64,000 nt of DNA from Campylobacter sp. (lineage in GTDB: Bacteria > Campylobacterota > Campylobacteria > Campylobacterales > Campylobacteraceae): assembly GCA_017469645.1 (NCBI GenBank), contig JAFUFY010000030.1:1-64000 (forward strand), in the 5' to 3' direction. The notes under the pieces were generated by a model. It made no database searches and was not told the origin of the DNA. It saw only the letters and a list, made by a program, of their open reading frames with translations. The position numbers were made by a program, and so were the translations under genes. Shown one piece after another: positions 27,218-35,979 of the stretch. Position 1 is the stretch's first letter, and each line of letters starts with the position of its first letter.

Positions 27218-29293
27218 ATGAGTGAAAAATTGCATAAACACGAAAAAAAGAGCACATTAGAACATTTTCATACGCACAGAAATTTAATCGGTTTTGATGA
27301 ATACGGAATTCCTACCGTTACATTAAAATCGGCACATACTGATGAAGATGATAAAGATTTTATAAAAGATTATATGAACGCTGTTAGTGAATATAAAAAA
27401 ACATTTCCTTCAAAACAAGATGTTTTAGAGCAAACTCCCGATCCAGCCGTAAAAGAGATGCTTTTAAGAACAGAGCAACTTGGTATAGATACGGCATTTG
27501 ATAGATTTGACAAACAAAAACCGCAATGTAGCTTTGGATTGGCTGGAATTTGCTGCAAAATTTGCAATATGGGGCCATGTAAAATTACTCAAAAAGCTCA
27601 AAGGGGAATTTGTGGAGCCGATGCCGATTTAATAGTATCTAGAAATTTACTTAGATCGGCAGCTGCTGGTGTTGCTCAGCACGGAATGCATGCAAGAGAG
27701 GTGATTTTAGCACTTAAATGGGCGGCACAAGGCAAACTTGATATACCTATTTTAGGAATTCAAAAGATAAAAGATACCGCAAAGGCATTTGGTATAAAAG
27801 TTAAAAATAGATCCGTAAAAAAAATAGCAATAGAACTTGCTGATATTTTGCTTGATGATTTATCTAGAACAAATCCAGATGAGTATAGGACAATATCTGC
27901 TCTTGCAGTTCCTGAGCGAAAGGAAGTTTGGGAAAAATTGGACATTTTGCCTATAAGTGCATATCATGAAATAGCCGAAGCTTATCATAAATCAGGAGTT
28001 GCGACAGACGGAGATTGGAAAAGCATAATGCAACAATTTTTAAGATGTGGTTTGGCTTTTACATTTTCAGGAGTTGTCGGTTCTTGCATAGCAACTGATT
28101 GTTTATTTGGTGTCGGAGATAGGGTTACTTCAAAGGTAAATATAGGAGCCTTGGAAAAAGGATATGTGAATATAGCTGTTCATGGTCATTTACCGCTTTT
28201 AGTTAGTCAAATAGTAAAAGTAGGAAAAAGCGAAGAATTCATTAATCTTGCTAAATCAAAAGGGGCAAAAGGAATAAAATTTTATGGAATTTGCTGCACA
28301 GGACTATCTTCTATGTATAGGAATAGCGGTGTTATTCCACTCAGCAATGCCGTTTCAGCCGAGCTAGTTTTAGCAACGGGAGCGCTTGATTTGTGGGTTG
28401 CCGATGTTCAAGATGTTTTTCCTGCTATTATGGAAACTGCAAAATGTTTTAAAACAGTTGTTGTTACCACAAGTGATTCTGCTAGACTTCCAGGAGCTGA
28501 GCGTTACGAATACGATCATCATCATTCAAATATAGAGCAAACGACCGATTTAGCCGAAAAAATAGTAAAGCGAGCAATTCAAAGCTTTGAAGAAAGACAA
28601 GGAATTCCTGTTTTTATACCGCCTTATGAAATAGAAGCAGAAGTTGGTTTTTCGGTAGAGTATATACATAAAAGATTTGGCGGTTTTGCTCCGTTAGCAA
28701 AAGCCATAAAAAAAGGTGAAATTTTAGGTGTAGTAAATTTAGTAGGCTGTAATAATCCAAAAATTTTGTTTGAAAAATGCATAGTCGATGTAGCCGATGT
28801 TTTATTAAAAAATAATGTTTTAATTTTATCTAATGGTTGCGCCTCATTTCCGCTTATGAAACTAGGATATTGTGCCGTTAGCGGAAATAAAAAAGCAGGA
28901 GAAAAATTGCGTAAATTTTTAGAGCCCGATCTTCCACCTGTTTGGCATGTAGGAGAATGTATAGATAATACTAGATCAAGTGGAATTTTGGCAGGAATTG
29001 CAAAAGAGTTAGATAAAAAGATGTTTGAGCTTCCTTTTGCATTTAGTTCTCCGGAATGGAGCAATGAAAAAAGCATAGATGCGATGCTTGGTTTTAGATT
29101 AAACGGCATTAGTTCATATCACTGCGTAGAAGCACAAATTTATGGCTCAAAAAATATTATAGAATTTCTAAAATACGGAAGTTTAGAGACATTGGGTTCT
29201 TGTATGAATGTAAATATTAATCCTGTTAAGCTTGGTGAAAAAATAGTAGCCGATATGAAAGAAAAAAGAAAAAGGCTTGGTTGGGATGATTAG
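27218..29293 (+). CDS. cooS: CooS-type CO dehydrogenase homologue with altered C-cluster
   Basis: The 691-residue protein keeps the full CODH scaffold. D/B-cluster cysteines are C104, C112, C113, C116, C121 and C132. C-cluster positions kept are the VHGH histidine (322/324), C360 (GICCTG), C511 (GCNN), C541 (NGCASF) and C581 (GECIDN), plus the catalytic-type Lys618. The ligand equivalent to Cys333 of Carboxydothermus CODH-II is Asp399, in VADVQDVFP. Two distal His of the proton relay are also replaced (E161, L164). A His-rich N-terminal extension precedes it. No cooC or cooF is nearby. It is probably not a true CO dehydrogenase; a hybrid Fe/S/O-cluster enzyme like the CooS-V group is more likely. 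Confidence 0.88.
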   Translation: MSEKLHKHEKKSTLEHFHTHRNLIGFDEYGIPTVTLKSAHTDEDDKDFIKDYMNAVSEYKKTFPSKQDVLEQTPDPAVKEMLLRTEQLGIDTAFDRFDKQKPQCSFGLAGICCKICNMGPCKITQKAQRGICGADADLIVSRNLLRSAAAGVAQHGMHAREVILALKWAAQGKLDIPILGIQKIKDTAKAFGIKVKNRSVKKIAIELADILLDDLSRTNPDEYRTISALAVPERKEVWEKLDILPISAYHEIAEAYHKSGVATDGDWKSIMQQFLRCGLAFTFSGVVGSCIATDCLFGVGDRVTSKVNIGALEKGYVNIAVHGHLPLLVSQIVKVGKSEEFINLAKSKGAKGIKFYGICCTGLSSMYRNSGVIPLSNAVSAELVLATGALDLWVADVQDVFPAIMETAKCFKTVVVTTSDSARLPGAERYEYDHHHSNIEQTTDLAEKIVKRAIQSFEERQGIPVFIPPYEIEAEVGFSVEYIHKRFGGFAPLAKAIKKGEILGVVNLVGCNNPKILFEKCIVDVADVLLKNNVLILSNGCASFPLMKLGYCAVSGNKKAGEKLRKFLEPDLPPVWHVGECIDNTRSSGILAGIAKELDKKMFELPFAFSSPEWSNEKSIDAMLGFRLNGISSYHCVEAQIYGSKNIIEFLKYGSLETLGSCMNVNINPVKLGEKIVADMKEKRKRLGWDD

Positions 29294-29427
29294 CAATCGT
29301 AAATTTAACTTAATAAAAGGAGCTTTGAGTTATGATTTTAACGCCAAAACAAAGTATATTTATAAATTTTGAATAAATTTGCAAATTTGAAAAATCGAAA
29401 TATTTAATCGCAAATTCGCTATGCTTA

Positions 29428-29526
29428 TGCCGACGATTTTGTGCGTTTTCGAGTGTGAGCGACCTAGACGCACTTTGCTGTGCGTCGCAAGGAAGCGAAC
29501 ATGACGAATCGCACGAAAGCTAGGCT
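29428..29526 (+). repeat. Structured dispersed repeat, copy A
   Basis: Begins TGCCGACGATTTTGTGCG and ends CGCACGAAAGCTAGGCT. Outer arms GTGCG/CGCAC pair, and an inner hairpin GACGCAC / GTGCGTC is perfect. It lies just before mnmA. See copies at 31143, 33591 (reverse) and 35980. Confidence 0.8.
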
Positions 29527-29550
29527 GAATTAAATTTAAAAGGAAAAAAA

Positions 29551-30585
29551 ATGAAAATTTTAGTTGCCCTTAGTGGCGGCGTCGATAGCTCTATCACTGC
29601 AAAAAAACTCCAAGACGCAGGTCATGAGATCGTGGGTGCGTATATGAAACTGCATAAAAACGAAGCTTACCACGAAAAAAATATCGCAAAAGTGCGAAAA
29701 GTAGGCGAATTTTTAGGGATAAAAACGCATATTTTGGATTTACAAGGGGAATTTGAAAAAAGCGTTTTTATGCCGTTTATCGAAGCGTATAAAAATGGTA
29801 AAACGCCAAATCCGTGTGCTTTGTGTAACCGCCACATAAAGCTTGGAAAGCTTTTGGAATTTGCAAAATCCATTGGTTGCGAAAAACTAGCCACAGGGCA
29901 TTATGCAAGGCTTGAAAACGGGCTTATTAAGGTTGCGCTTGATTTAAGTAAGGATCAAAGCTATTTTTTGGCAAATGTTGATCCAGATGCCTTAAAATCG
30001 ATGATTTTCCCGCTTGGAGAAAGCCTAAAAAGCGACATAAAAAACGAAGCCAGAAATTATCCCCAGCTTAGCGAAATCGCAGGAGCAAAGGAAAGTAGCG
30101 AAATTTGCTTTGTGGAAAATAGCTATATCGATATTTTAAAGGATTTCATGCAAACAGATTTGCCGGGCAGGGTTTTAAACTCAAATGGCGAAATCATCGG
30201 CACACATAGCGGCTATATGCATTATACGATTGGAAAAAGACGGGGTTTTCGCATTGATGGCGCACACGATCCGCATTTTGTTTTGGGGATTGATCCGCAA
30301 AAAAATGAAATCATCGTCGGCAAAAAAGAAGAGCTCGAAAGTTATGAATTTTCAACACTAAATTTCAATAATTTTTTAAGTGTCGATGAAATTTTAAAAA
30401 CCGATGAAATTTTCGTCAAAATTCGTTACAGAAGCCCTAAAATTCGTGCAAATTTGCAAATTTTAGGTAGCCAAAACGGCGTAAAAGTTTATTTAAACGA
30501 ACCTGCAAACGGCATTGCAAGTGGTCAGTTGGCGGTATTTTATGATAAATTCGATAGAGTAATTGCTAGTGGATTTATTGCGTAA
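29551..30585 (+). CDS. mnmA: tRNA-specific 2-thiouridylase
   Basis: The 344-residue PP-loop enzyme thiolates U34 of tRNAs for Lys, Glu and Gln. Visible are the PP-loop [15 protein letters not shown], the first catalytic Cys in [19 protein letters not shown], and the second Cys in [20 protein letters not shown] precedes the ATG. Confidence 0.95.
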   Translation: MKILVALSGGVDSSITAKKLQDAGHEIVGAYMKLHKNEAYHEKNIAKVRKVGEFLGIKTHILDLQGEFEKSVFMPFIEAYKNGKTPNPCALCNRHIKLGKLLEFAKSIGCEKLATGHYARLENGLIKVALDLSKDQSYFLANVDPDALKSMIFPLGESLKSDIKNEARNYPQLSEIAGAKESSEICFVENSYIDILKDFMQTDLPGRVLNSNGEIIGTHSGYMHYTIGKRRGFRIDGAHDPHFVLGIDPQKNEIIVGKKEELESYEFSTLNFNNFLSVDEILKTDEIFVKIRYRSPKIRANLQILGSQNGVKVYLNEPANGIASGQLAVFYDKFDRVIASGFIA

Positions 30586-30662
30586 AAAATTGAAAATTTT
30601 AAGAATTTATAAATGAAAAATTGTGTAAAATCCCAAAATATTTTTTCAAAAAAGGAAAAGTA

Positions 30663-30701
30663 ATGGCTTGTCCCATGTTACAAGGCTGCAAAAGATTTTA
30701 A
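30663..30701 (+). CDS. Possible 12-residue peptide
   Basis: AAAAAAGGAAAAGTA precedes ATG 30663, and the frame reads MACPMLQGCKRF then TAA. A -10-like TAAAAT lies upstream. The ribosome-binding site is strong but the product is tiny. It may be a leader peptide or the remnant of a lost gene. Confidence 0.3.
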   Translation: MACPMLQGCKRF

Positions 30702-30753
30702 TAAATTCGTTCGCTCAGGCGGAGTTTTTATAACCAAATTTGATTTTTTTATC

Positions 30754-30879
30754 TCACACATTTTCTTTGCAATTACGCTTGGTGGGGCATTTCACTGCAA
30801 CTGCGTTTTCAAAAACCGCACTTTGGGTTGCCTAAGAAGACACAAAATTCCAAAAATTTCTGCATTTTCTTTTAAACAT
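30754..30879 (-). pseudogene. Small hypothetical ORF broken by in-frame TAG
   Basis: On the minus strand AAAGGTGGTGAG precedes an ATG (30879). The frame gives MFKRKCRNFWNFVSS, then TAG, then continues open for 25 residues (ATQSAVFENAVAVKCPTKRN and on) to TGA. The downstream wording looks protein-like. I recall similar short hypothetical proteins in the genus but cannot check. Confidence 0.35.
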
Positions 30880-30941
30880 AGTAATATCTCACCACCTTTT
30901 TTACTCTACGAAATGCGTTTTTAGGCTTTTTACGGCTTGTC

Positions 30942-31047
30942 TTTTGAGTGCTTTTGCGTGAGTTTCGCTTGTGGCAACGCTAACGACGGGACATACCAGC
31001 CCGTCTCACTCGCACTACGCTCACAACACGCAAAAATCATCTCAAAA
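30942..31047. repeat. Nested inverted-repeat element between mnmA and metE
   Basis: Three nested perfect arms: TTTTGAG/CTCAAAA (30942 and 31041), TTTTGCGTG/CACGCAAAA (30952 and 31027) and GACGGG/CCCGTC (30985 and 31000). The design resembles the 98-bp repeat family but lacks its conserved ends. The 30586-31264 gap otherwise holds the small ORFs noted and copy B. Confidence 0.65.
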
Positions 31048-31142
31048 TACTTCGCCTTAGATTTTTGTTTTTCAAATTTGTGTAAATTTTATGTTTTTTT
31101 GCAAATTTACGAATTTATAAATTTGCAAATTTTATATACTTA

Positions 31143-31240
31143 TGCCGACGATTTCGTGCGTTTTCGAGTGTAAGCGACTGAGACGCACTTACTGTGCGTC
31201 GCAAGGAAGCGAACACGATGAATCGCACGAAAGCTAGGCT
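31143..31240 (+). repeat. Structured dispersed repeat, copy B
   Basis: TGCCGACGATTTCGTGCG at the left and CGCACGAAAGCTAGGCT at the right, with inner hairpin GACGCAC-ttact-GTGCGTC. It ends 24 nt before metE. Confidence 0.8.
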
Positions 31241-31264
31241 GATTTAATTTTTAAAGGAAATATT

Positions 31265-33544
31265 ATGAAAAGTTATGTAACTGGCTTTCCTCGCATCGGC
31301 GAGCAAAGAGAACTTAAAAAAGCACTAGAAAGTTTTTGGAGTGGCAAGTGCGATTTGAACGCACTTAGTAAGGTCGCAGACGAGCTAAAAGATCGCCACA
31401 TAAAATACCAACTTGACGCATGGACGGGCTTAATTAGCGTAAATGATTTCTCGTTTTATGATTTAATGCTTGATAATAGTGTGCTTTTTGGCGCAGTGCC
31501 CCAAAGATTTGCAAATTTAAGTGGCGTGGAGCAGTATTTTGCGATGGCGCGTGGAAACAAAGACGCCGTGGCAATGGAAATGACAAAGTGGTTTAATACA
31601 AACTACCACTACATCGTGCCTGAAATCAGCAAAAACACAAAATTTAGCCTAAATGCTGACAAAATTATAAACGAATACAAAGCTGCTAAAAATAACGATT
31701 TTAAGGATAGTTGCGCGTTAAAGATAAATTTAATCGGACCGATAACTTATTTAGCGCTTTCGAAAAGCACGGACGGGAGCGAACCACTAGCCAAACTTGA
31801 TGAGCTAGTAGAAAAATATGCTGAGCTTCTAGGCGAGATTTCAGCCCTTGATAACGAAGTCGTCGTTCAAATCGACGAGCCGATTTTCGTAACCGATAAA
31901 GGGGTAAATTTAACAGATAAAATCGTCCCTGTTTATAATAAATTAAATTCGGTCGCTTCAAACATTAAAATCGTATTTATGACATATTTCGAACACGCCA
32001 CAGAAGCTTTGAAAGAAGTCGTTAAAACGGACATTTGGGCTGTGGGGTTAGACTTTGTCTATGCAAGTAAAGAAAATATCAAAGCCGAACTTGAAATTCT
32101 AAAAGATGCGAAAACTACGCTATTTGCGGGTGTGATTGACGGACGAAATATTTGGAAAAGCGACATTGATAAAAAGCTAGAATTTTTGGAATTTGTCGCG
32201 CAATATGTCAGCAAAGATCGCCTTTATGTGGGAACTTCGTGTTCGCTTTTGCATGTGCCTTTTACTCTAAAATATGAAGAAAAACTAAACCCTGAGATTA
32301 AATCGTGGCTAAGTTTTGCGTGTGAAAAACTCGAAGAAGTCTGCATTTTAACGCACCTTTTCTTTAAAATTCCAATCTGCGACAGCGGTATCAAAAAATA
32401 TGAAGAAAATCAAAAATCTGCCAAAACACGCCTAAATTCGCCGTTAATCCACGATATAGCGGTGCAAAATCGCGTGAAAAATTTAACCAAATTTGAGCGA
32501 AGTGATAAATTTGAAGACCGCATTAAAATTCAGCGCGAAGCCCTTGCTTACGGTGATTTGCCGACCACGACGATAGGCTCTTTCCCGCAAACAACCGAAC
32601 TTCGCCAAGTTCGCAACGCTTATAAAAAGGGTCTAATTAGCAAGGAAGCCTACGAAAAAGATATAAAAGCCTATATCGATGAGTGTGTGGCTTTCCAAGA
32701 AGAGATTGGGCTTGATATTTTAGTCCATGGTGAGCCTGAGCGAAACGACATGGTTGAGTATTTTGGCGAACAGCTCAAAGGCTACGCATTTAGCGCAAAC
32801 GGCTGGGTGCAAAGCTACGGCAGTCGCTGCGTAAAACCGCCGCTTTTATTTGGCGATGTAAGCCGTCCAAAACCGATGACTGTGGAGTGGATAAAATACG
32901 CGCAATCTCGCACAAGCAAGATTATGAAGGGTATGCTAACAGGTCCAGTAACCATTATGAACTGGTCGTTTGTGCGTGATGATAAGCCTAGAAGCGAGGT
33001 TGTTAAGCAACTAGCTTTGGCAATTAGTGATGAAATTTCTGATTTACAAGTTGCAGGGATTAAGATAATCCAAGTCGATGAAGCAGCCTTTAAAGAGGGC
33101 TATCCACTTCGTAAAGAAAATATCAGCCAGTACGAAAATTTCTCGGTGGGCGCGTTTAAACTCGCAGTTTCAAGCGCAGACGCTAAAACGCAAATTCACA
33201 CTCACATGTGCTATTCTGAATTTAACGATATTATCAAAACGATTGAAGCGATGGATGCTGATGTCATCAGCATAGAAACGGCGCGTTCTGGCAACGAGCT
33301 ACTTAAAATTTTTAAATCGGTCGGCTACAAACAAGAAGTAGGTCCTGGCGTGTATGATATACACAGTCCTCGTGTGCCAAGTGTAGAGGAAATGGTAGCG
33401 CAAATTAACGCACTTTTAGAAGTTTTGCCAAAATCTCAGCTTTGGATAAATCCTGATTGTGGGCTTAAAACTCGCAAATGGGAAGAGGTAAAACCAAGCC
33501 TAAAAAATATGGTAGAAGCTGTAAAAATCGCAAGAAACAGCTAA
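31265..33544 (+). CDS. metE: Cobalamin-independent methionine synthase
   Basis: The 759-residue enzyme transfers methyl from methyltetrahydrofolate-triglutamate to homocysteine. Both barrel halves are present: the N-terminal half starts SYVTGFPRIGEQRELKKALE, and the C-terminal half has TTTIGSFPQT. Zinc ligands are seen in HTHMCYSEF (His, Cys), SIETARS (Glu) and INPDCGLKTR (Cys). Length fits the family. The gene is bracketed by oppositely oriented copies of the structured repeat and ended by a strong hairpin. Confidence 0.96.
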   Translation: MKSYVTGFPRIGEQRELKKALESFWSGKCDLNALSKVADELKDRHIKYQLDAWTGLISVNDFSFYDLMLDNSVLFGAVPQRFANLSGVEQYFAMARGNKDAVAMEMTKWFNTNYHYIVPEISKNTKFSLNADKIINEYKAAKNNDFKDSCALKINLIGPITYLALSKSTDGSEPLAKLDELVEKYAELLGEISALDNEVVVQIDEPIFVTDKGVNLTDKIVPVYNKLNSVASNIKIVFMTYFEHATEALKEVVKTDIWAVGLDFVYASKENIKAELEILKDAKTTLFAGVIDGRNIWKSDIDKKLEFLEFVAQYVSKDRLYVGTSCSLLHVPFTLKYEEKLNPEIKSWLSFACEKLEEVCILTHLFFKIPICDSGIKKYEENQKSAKTRLNSPLIHDIAVQNRVKNLTKFERSDKFEDRIKIQREALAYGDLPTTTIGSFPQTTELRQVRNAYKKGLISKEAYEKDIKAYIDECVAFQEEIGLDILVHGEPERNDMVEYFGEQLKGYAFSANGWVQSYGSRCVKPPLLFGDVSRPKPMTVEWIKYAQSRTSKIMKGMLTGPVTIMNWSFVRDDKPRSEVVKQLALAISDEISDLQVAGIKIIQVDEAAFKEGYPLRKENISQYENFSVGAFKLAVSSADAKTQIHTHMCYSEFNDIIKTIEAMDADVISIETARSGNELLKIFKSVGYKQEVGPGVYDIHSPRVPSVEEMVAQINALLEVLPKSQLWINPDCGLKTRKWEEVKPSLKNMVEAVKIARNS

Positions 33545-33571
33545 TTGTTTGGGCTTAAAAGCCCAAACAAT
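33544..33571 (+). terminator. Strong hairpin right after metE
   Basis: A perfect 13-bp stem, ATTGTTTGGGCTT / AAGCCCAAACAAT with an AA centre, starts at the metE stop. Only a weak T-run follows. Confidence 0.65.
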
Positions 33572-33590
33572 CAATCTTTGCATTGAATTT

Positions 33591-33686
33591 AGCCTAGCTT
33601 TTGCGTGATTTCGTAAATTTCTCGTTCGATAGCCTGACGGCTTATCTCGCTCGAAATTTACTTCAAAACACGCAAAATCGTCGGCA
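33591..33686 (-). repeat. Structured dispersed repeat, copy D (reverse)
   Basis: Read on the minus strand it begins TGCCGACGATTTTGCGTG and ends CACGCAAAAGCTAGGCT. The outer arms are perfect but differ in sequence from copies A-C, and the inner hairpin is GATAAGCC / GGCTATC. Confidence 0.8.
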
Positions 33687-33733
33687 TTTGATTGCCAAAT
33701 TTAAGTTAAATTCTTTTTTCGAATTTATTTTTT

Positions 33734-33841
33734 CGTCATTCTGAGCGAAGCGAAGAATCTCAAATTCGAATTTACAAAATAATTCAATTCTGAATTTAAA
33801 CAAGAGATTCTTCGCTTCGCCTTGCTTCGCTCAGAATGACG
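33734..33841. repeat. Inverted pair of REP-like repeats
   Basis: CGTCATTCTGAGCGAAGCGA with its tail AGAATCTC (33734-33761) recurs inverted at 33804-33841. A related phrase, TGTCATTGTGAG to CAATCT, follows at about 33850-33882. The 33545-33917 gap consists almost entirely of these repeats, copy D and the metE hairpin. Confidence 0.75.
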
Positions 33842-33917
33842 GCAAATCTGTCATTGTGAGAAATAAAGTTTCAAAGCAATCTAGGTAAATTCCAAAAATT
33901 TTAAATCGTAGTAAATT

Positions 33918-34319
33918 TTAATTACATTTCAAAATTTCAGCCGTATATTTTAATTCCGTAATATTGGGGAGAATACCTGTTTTATTTTCAATCGTAGTAG
34001 TGCAATCTTTCCCATCACGCCAACAAATCACCTTTTTATCAATAATTCTAAGCCTTATATTATCTCCATTTTTAGCAAATACGGAAGCTTGATTTCTTAA
34101 ATCATTTCTTACATATAAATCGTAATTTGTAAATTCTCCCCAATCAACGCCTGGTGCTTGGGCAAATGATTGTATTTCTCCTAAAACCTTGCAATTATTT
34201 TTATTATCTGTAAAAATAATTTGTTTAGCATATTCATTTAGATAAGGTTCTGCTTTTTTATTTGGATAGGCACAACCAGCAACAAGTACTAAGGCAAAAA
34301 CTAAAATTAAATTTTTCAT
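33918..34319 (-). CDS. Small lipoprotein, DUF4156-like
   Basis: The 133-residue protein has a lipoprotein signal (MKNLILVFALVLVAGC, lipobox VAGC). The mature part has CKVLGEIQSF and NDLRNQASVFAKNGDNIRL, the layout of DUF4156 envelope lipoproteins, with a Cys pair near the C-terminus. A 12-C tract sits 31-42 nt upstream of its ATG, within the likely promoter. Function is unknown. Confidence 0.8.
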   Translation of the reverse strand: MKNLILVFALVLVAGCAYPNKKAEPYLNEYAKQIIFTDNKNNCKVLGEIQSFAQAPGVDWGEFTNYDLYVRNDLRNQASVFAKNGDNIRLRIIDKKVICWRDGKDCTTTIENKTGILPNITELKYTAEILKCN

Positions 34320-34349
34320 GTTAATCCTTTAAAAAAATTTCTTTATCAT

Positions 34350-34361
34350 CCCCCCCCCCCC
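34350..34361. repeat. Homopolymeric tract of 12 C
   Basis: Twelve consecutive C in an otherwise A/T-rich intergenic region between divergent genes. Long C/G tracts vary in length in Campylobacter and drive phase variation. Confidence 0.9.
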
Positions 34362-34483
34362 TTTAAATTTTGCTGATTTTAAACTTAAATATGAAAAAAT
34401 TTATTGTAAATTTCACTTGTTTTTATATCAAATTCGCTAGAATTCGTAAATTTAGATTGAAAAATCCAAAAAAAGGAAAAATT

Positions 34484-35233
34484 ATGAGTAAAACAGCATT
34501 TATCACAGGGGCGACTTCTGGTTTTGGTTTGGCTACTGCCAAAGCTTTTGCAAACGAAGGTTATAACTTAATTATTCTTGGTCGCAGAGCAGAGCGACTT
34601 GACGAGTTAGCAAAAACAATCAAAAATGTTAAAATTCACAAAATCGCCGCAGATGTTAGAGATAAAAAACGCATTTTTGACGAAGTGGCAAATTTACCAG
34701 ACGAGTTTAAAAATATCGAAATTTTGGTAAATAACGCAGGACTAGCTCTTGGACAAGAAAAGGTAGAAGAGGCAAATTTGGACGATTTTGAAACGATGAT
34801 AGATACAAATATTAAGGGCTTACTTTATGTTACAAAGGCGGTTTTACCGATAATGAGTGCGAAAAAAAGTGGCTATATTTTTAATATCGGCTCGGTTGCG
34901 GGGAACTGGCCGTATCCAGGCGGAAATGTTTATGGCGGAACAAAGGCGTTTGTGAAACAATTTAGCCTAAATTTACGAAACGACATAAAAGGAAGCAATA
35001 TTCGCGTTACAAATATCGAGCCGGGTATCGCTAAAACCGAGTTTTCGCTCGTTCGCTTTAAAGGCGATAGCGCAAAGTCTGATGCGGTTTATGACGGCAC
35101 AAAGTATCTTACAGGAGATGATATAGCGCGAATTATCGTGGATTTATCAAAGCTTCCTGCGCATGTAAATATAAATTCGCTTGAAGTTATGGCGACAACG
35201 CAAAGCTGGGCAGGATTTGCATTTGAGAGATAA
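34484..35233 (+). CDS. Short-chain dehydrogenase, YdfG-like
   Basis: The protein has 249 residues from ATG 34484, which has AAAAGGAAAAA before it; longer upstream starts lack this. SDR motifs are TGATSGFGLA, NNAGLALG, the catalytic Ser in IGSVAG, and YGGTK. The wording resembles YdfG-type NADP-dependent 3-hydroxy acid dehydrogenases. The true substrate is unknown. Confidence 0.9.
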   Translation: MSKTAFITGATSGFGLATAKAFANEGYNLIILGRRAERLDELAKTIKNVKIHKIAADVRDKKRIFDEVANLPDEFKNIEILVNNAGLALGQEKVEEANLDDFETMIDTNIKGLLYVTKAVLPIMSAKKSGYIFNIGSVAGNWPYPGGNVYGGTKAFVKQFSLNLRNDIKGSNIRVTNIEPGIAKTEFSLVRFKGDSAKSDAVYDGTKYLTGDDIARIIVDLSKLPAHVNINSLEVMATTQSWAGFAFER

Positions 35234-35331
35234 ATTCGCATTTTTTATTAAATAAATTTTGTAAAAATGTTTTATAAAACGCAAAAAAATATGGTAAAAT
35301 GCCGATTTCATTTTTCAGAATTGAGTATTTT

Positions 35332-35949
35332 ATGATAAACAAACTTTTATGGAAATTGCTTTGTCTTTTGGCTATGTGTGCTGCGATCGTTTTCGTTGCA
35401 CTATTTTTAGCTATTGATATTTTTATTATGGATAACATTAGCGAAATTAGCGTAGTAGAGACGATTCAAGGCATAAGTTTGATAGCTATATTTTTATCGT
35501 ATTTTCATTTTGTCAATGTAGATAAGCAAAATTCATCTCTTTGGATACTTTCGGGCGGATTTTTTGCGTGTATGTTTATAAGAGAGCTTGACGCCTTTTT
35601 TGATGTTGCGTTTTATCACGGATCGTGGAAAATTCCCGCCATTTTGTTGGCTTTTGTGTCTATTTTTTATGCTTTTAAAAGGCAGTCGATACAAACTATC
35701 GGAAATTCTCTTTTGGATTTTATCAAAACACCACAATTTGGCTTAATGCTTGGCGGTTTGCTTTGTATTATTATATTTTCTCGATTTATCGGAATGCGTA
35801 TAATGTGGGAATTTATAGGTGTAGAGCAAACGATAACTTTTGCAAAGTCCATAGCAGAAGAATCCTGCGAACTTTTCGGCTATATGCTGGTTTTACTTGC
35901 CACTATCTGGTTAGGTTTAGAAAGAAATTTTTTCAAATTTAAAGACTAG
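35332..35949 (+). CDS. Multi-pass membrane protein of unknown function
   Basis: The protein has 205 residues from ATG 35332. About six hydrophobic segments are visible: near 6-31, 41-60, 67-83, 96-115, 133-153 and 172-195. The segment VVETIQGISLIAIFLSY begins the second helix. It resembles small conserved inner-membrane proteins, but I cannot assign a family. Confidence 0.7.
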   Translation: MINKLLWKLLCLLAMCAAIVFVALFLAIDIFIMDNISEISVVETIQGISLIAIFLSYFHFVNVDKQNSSLWILSGGFFACMFIRELDAFFDVAFYHGSWKIPAILLAFVSIFYAFKRQSIQTIGNSLLDFIKTPQFGLMLGGLLCIIIFSRFIGMRIMWEFIGVEQTITFAKSIAEESCELFGYMLVLLATIWLGLERNFFKFKD

Positions 35950-35979
35950 ATTGATTTTTCTTTAAATTTGATAACCAAA

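Noticed and set aside
27218..29293. A plain CO dehydrogenase for CO-dependent energy metabolism
   Set aside because: One C-cluster cysteine is Asp, two relay histidines are missing, and no CooF, CooC or hydrogenase genes are adjacent.
30937..31173. Plus-strand 78-codon open frame between mnmA and metE
   Set aside because: It runs through the nested hairpin element and repeat copy B; its codons are explained by the repeats.
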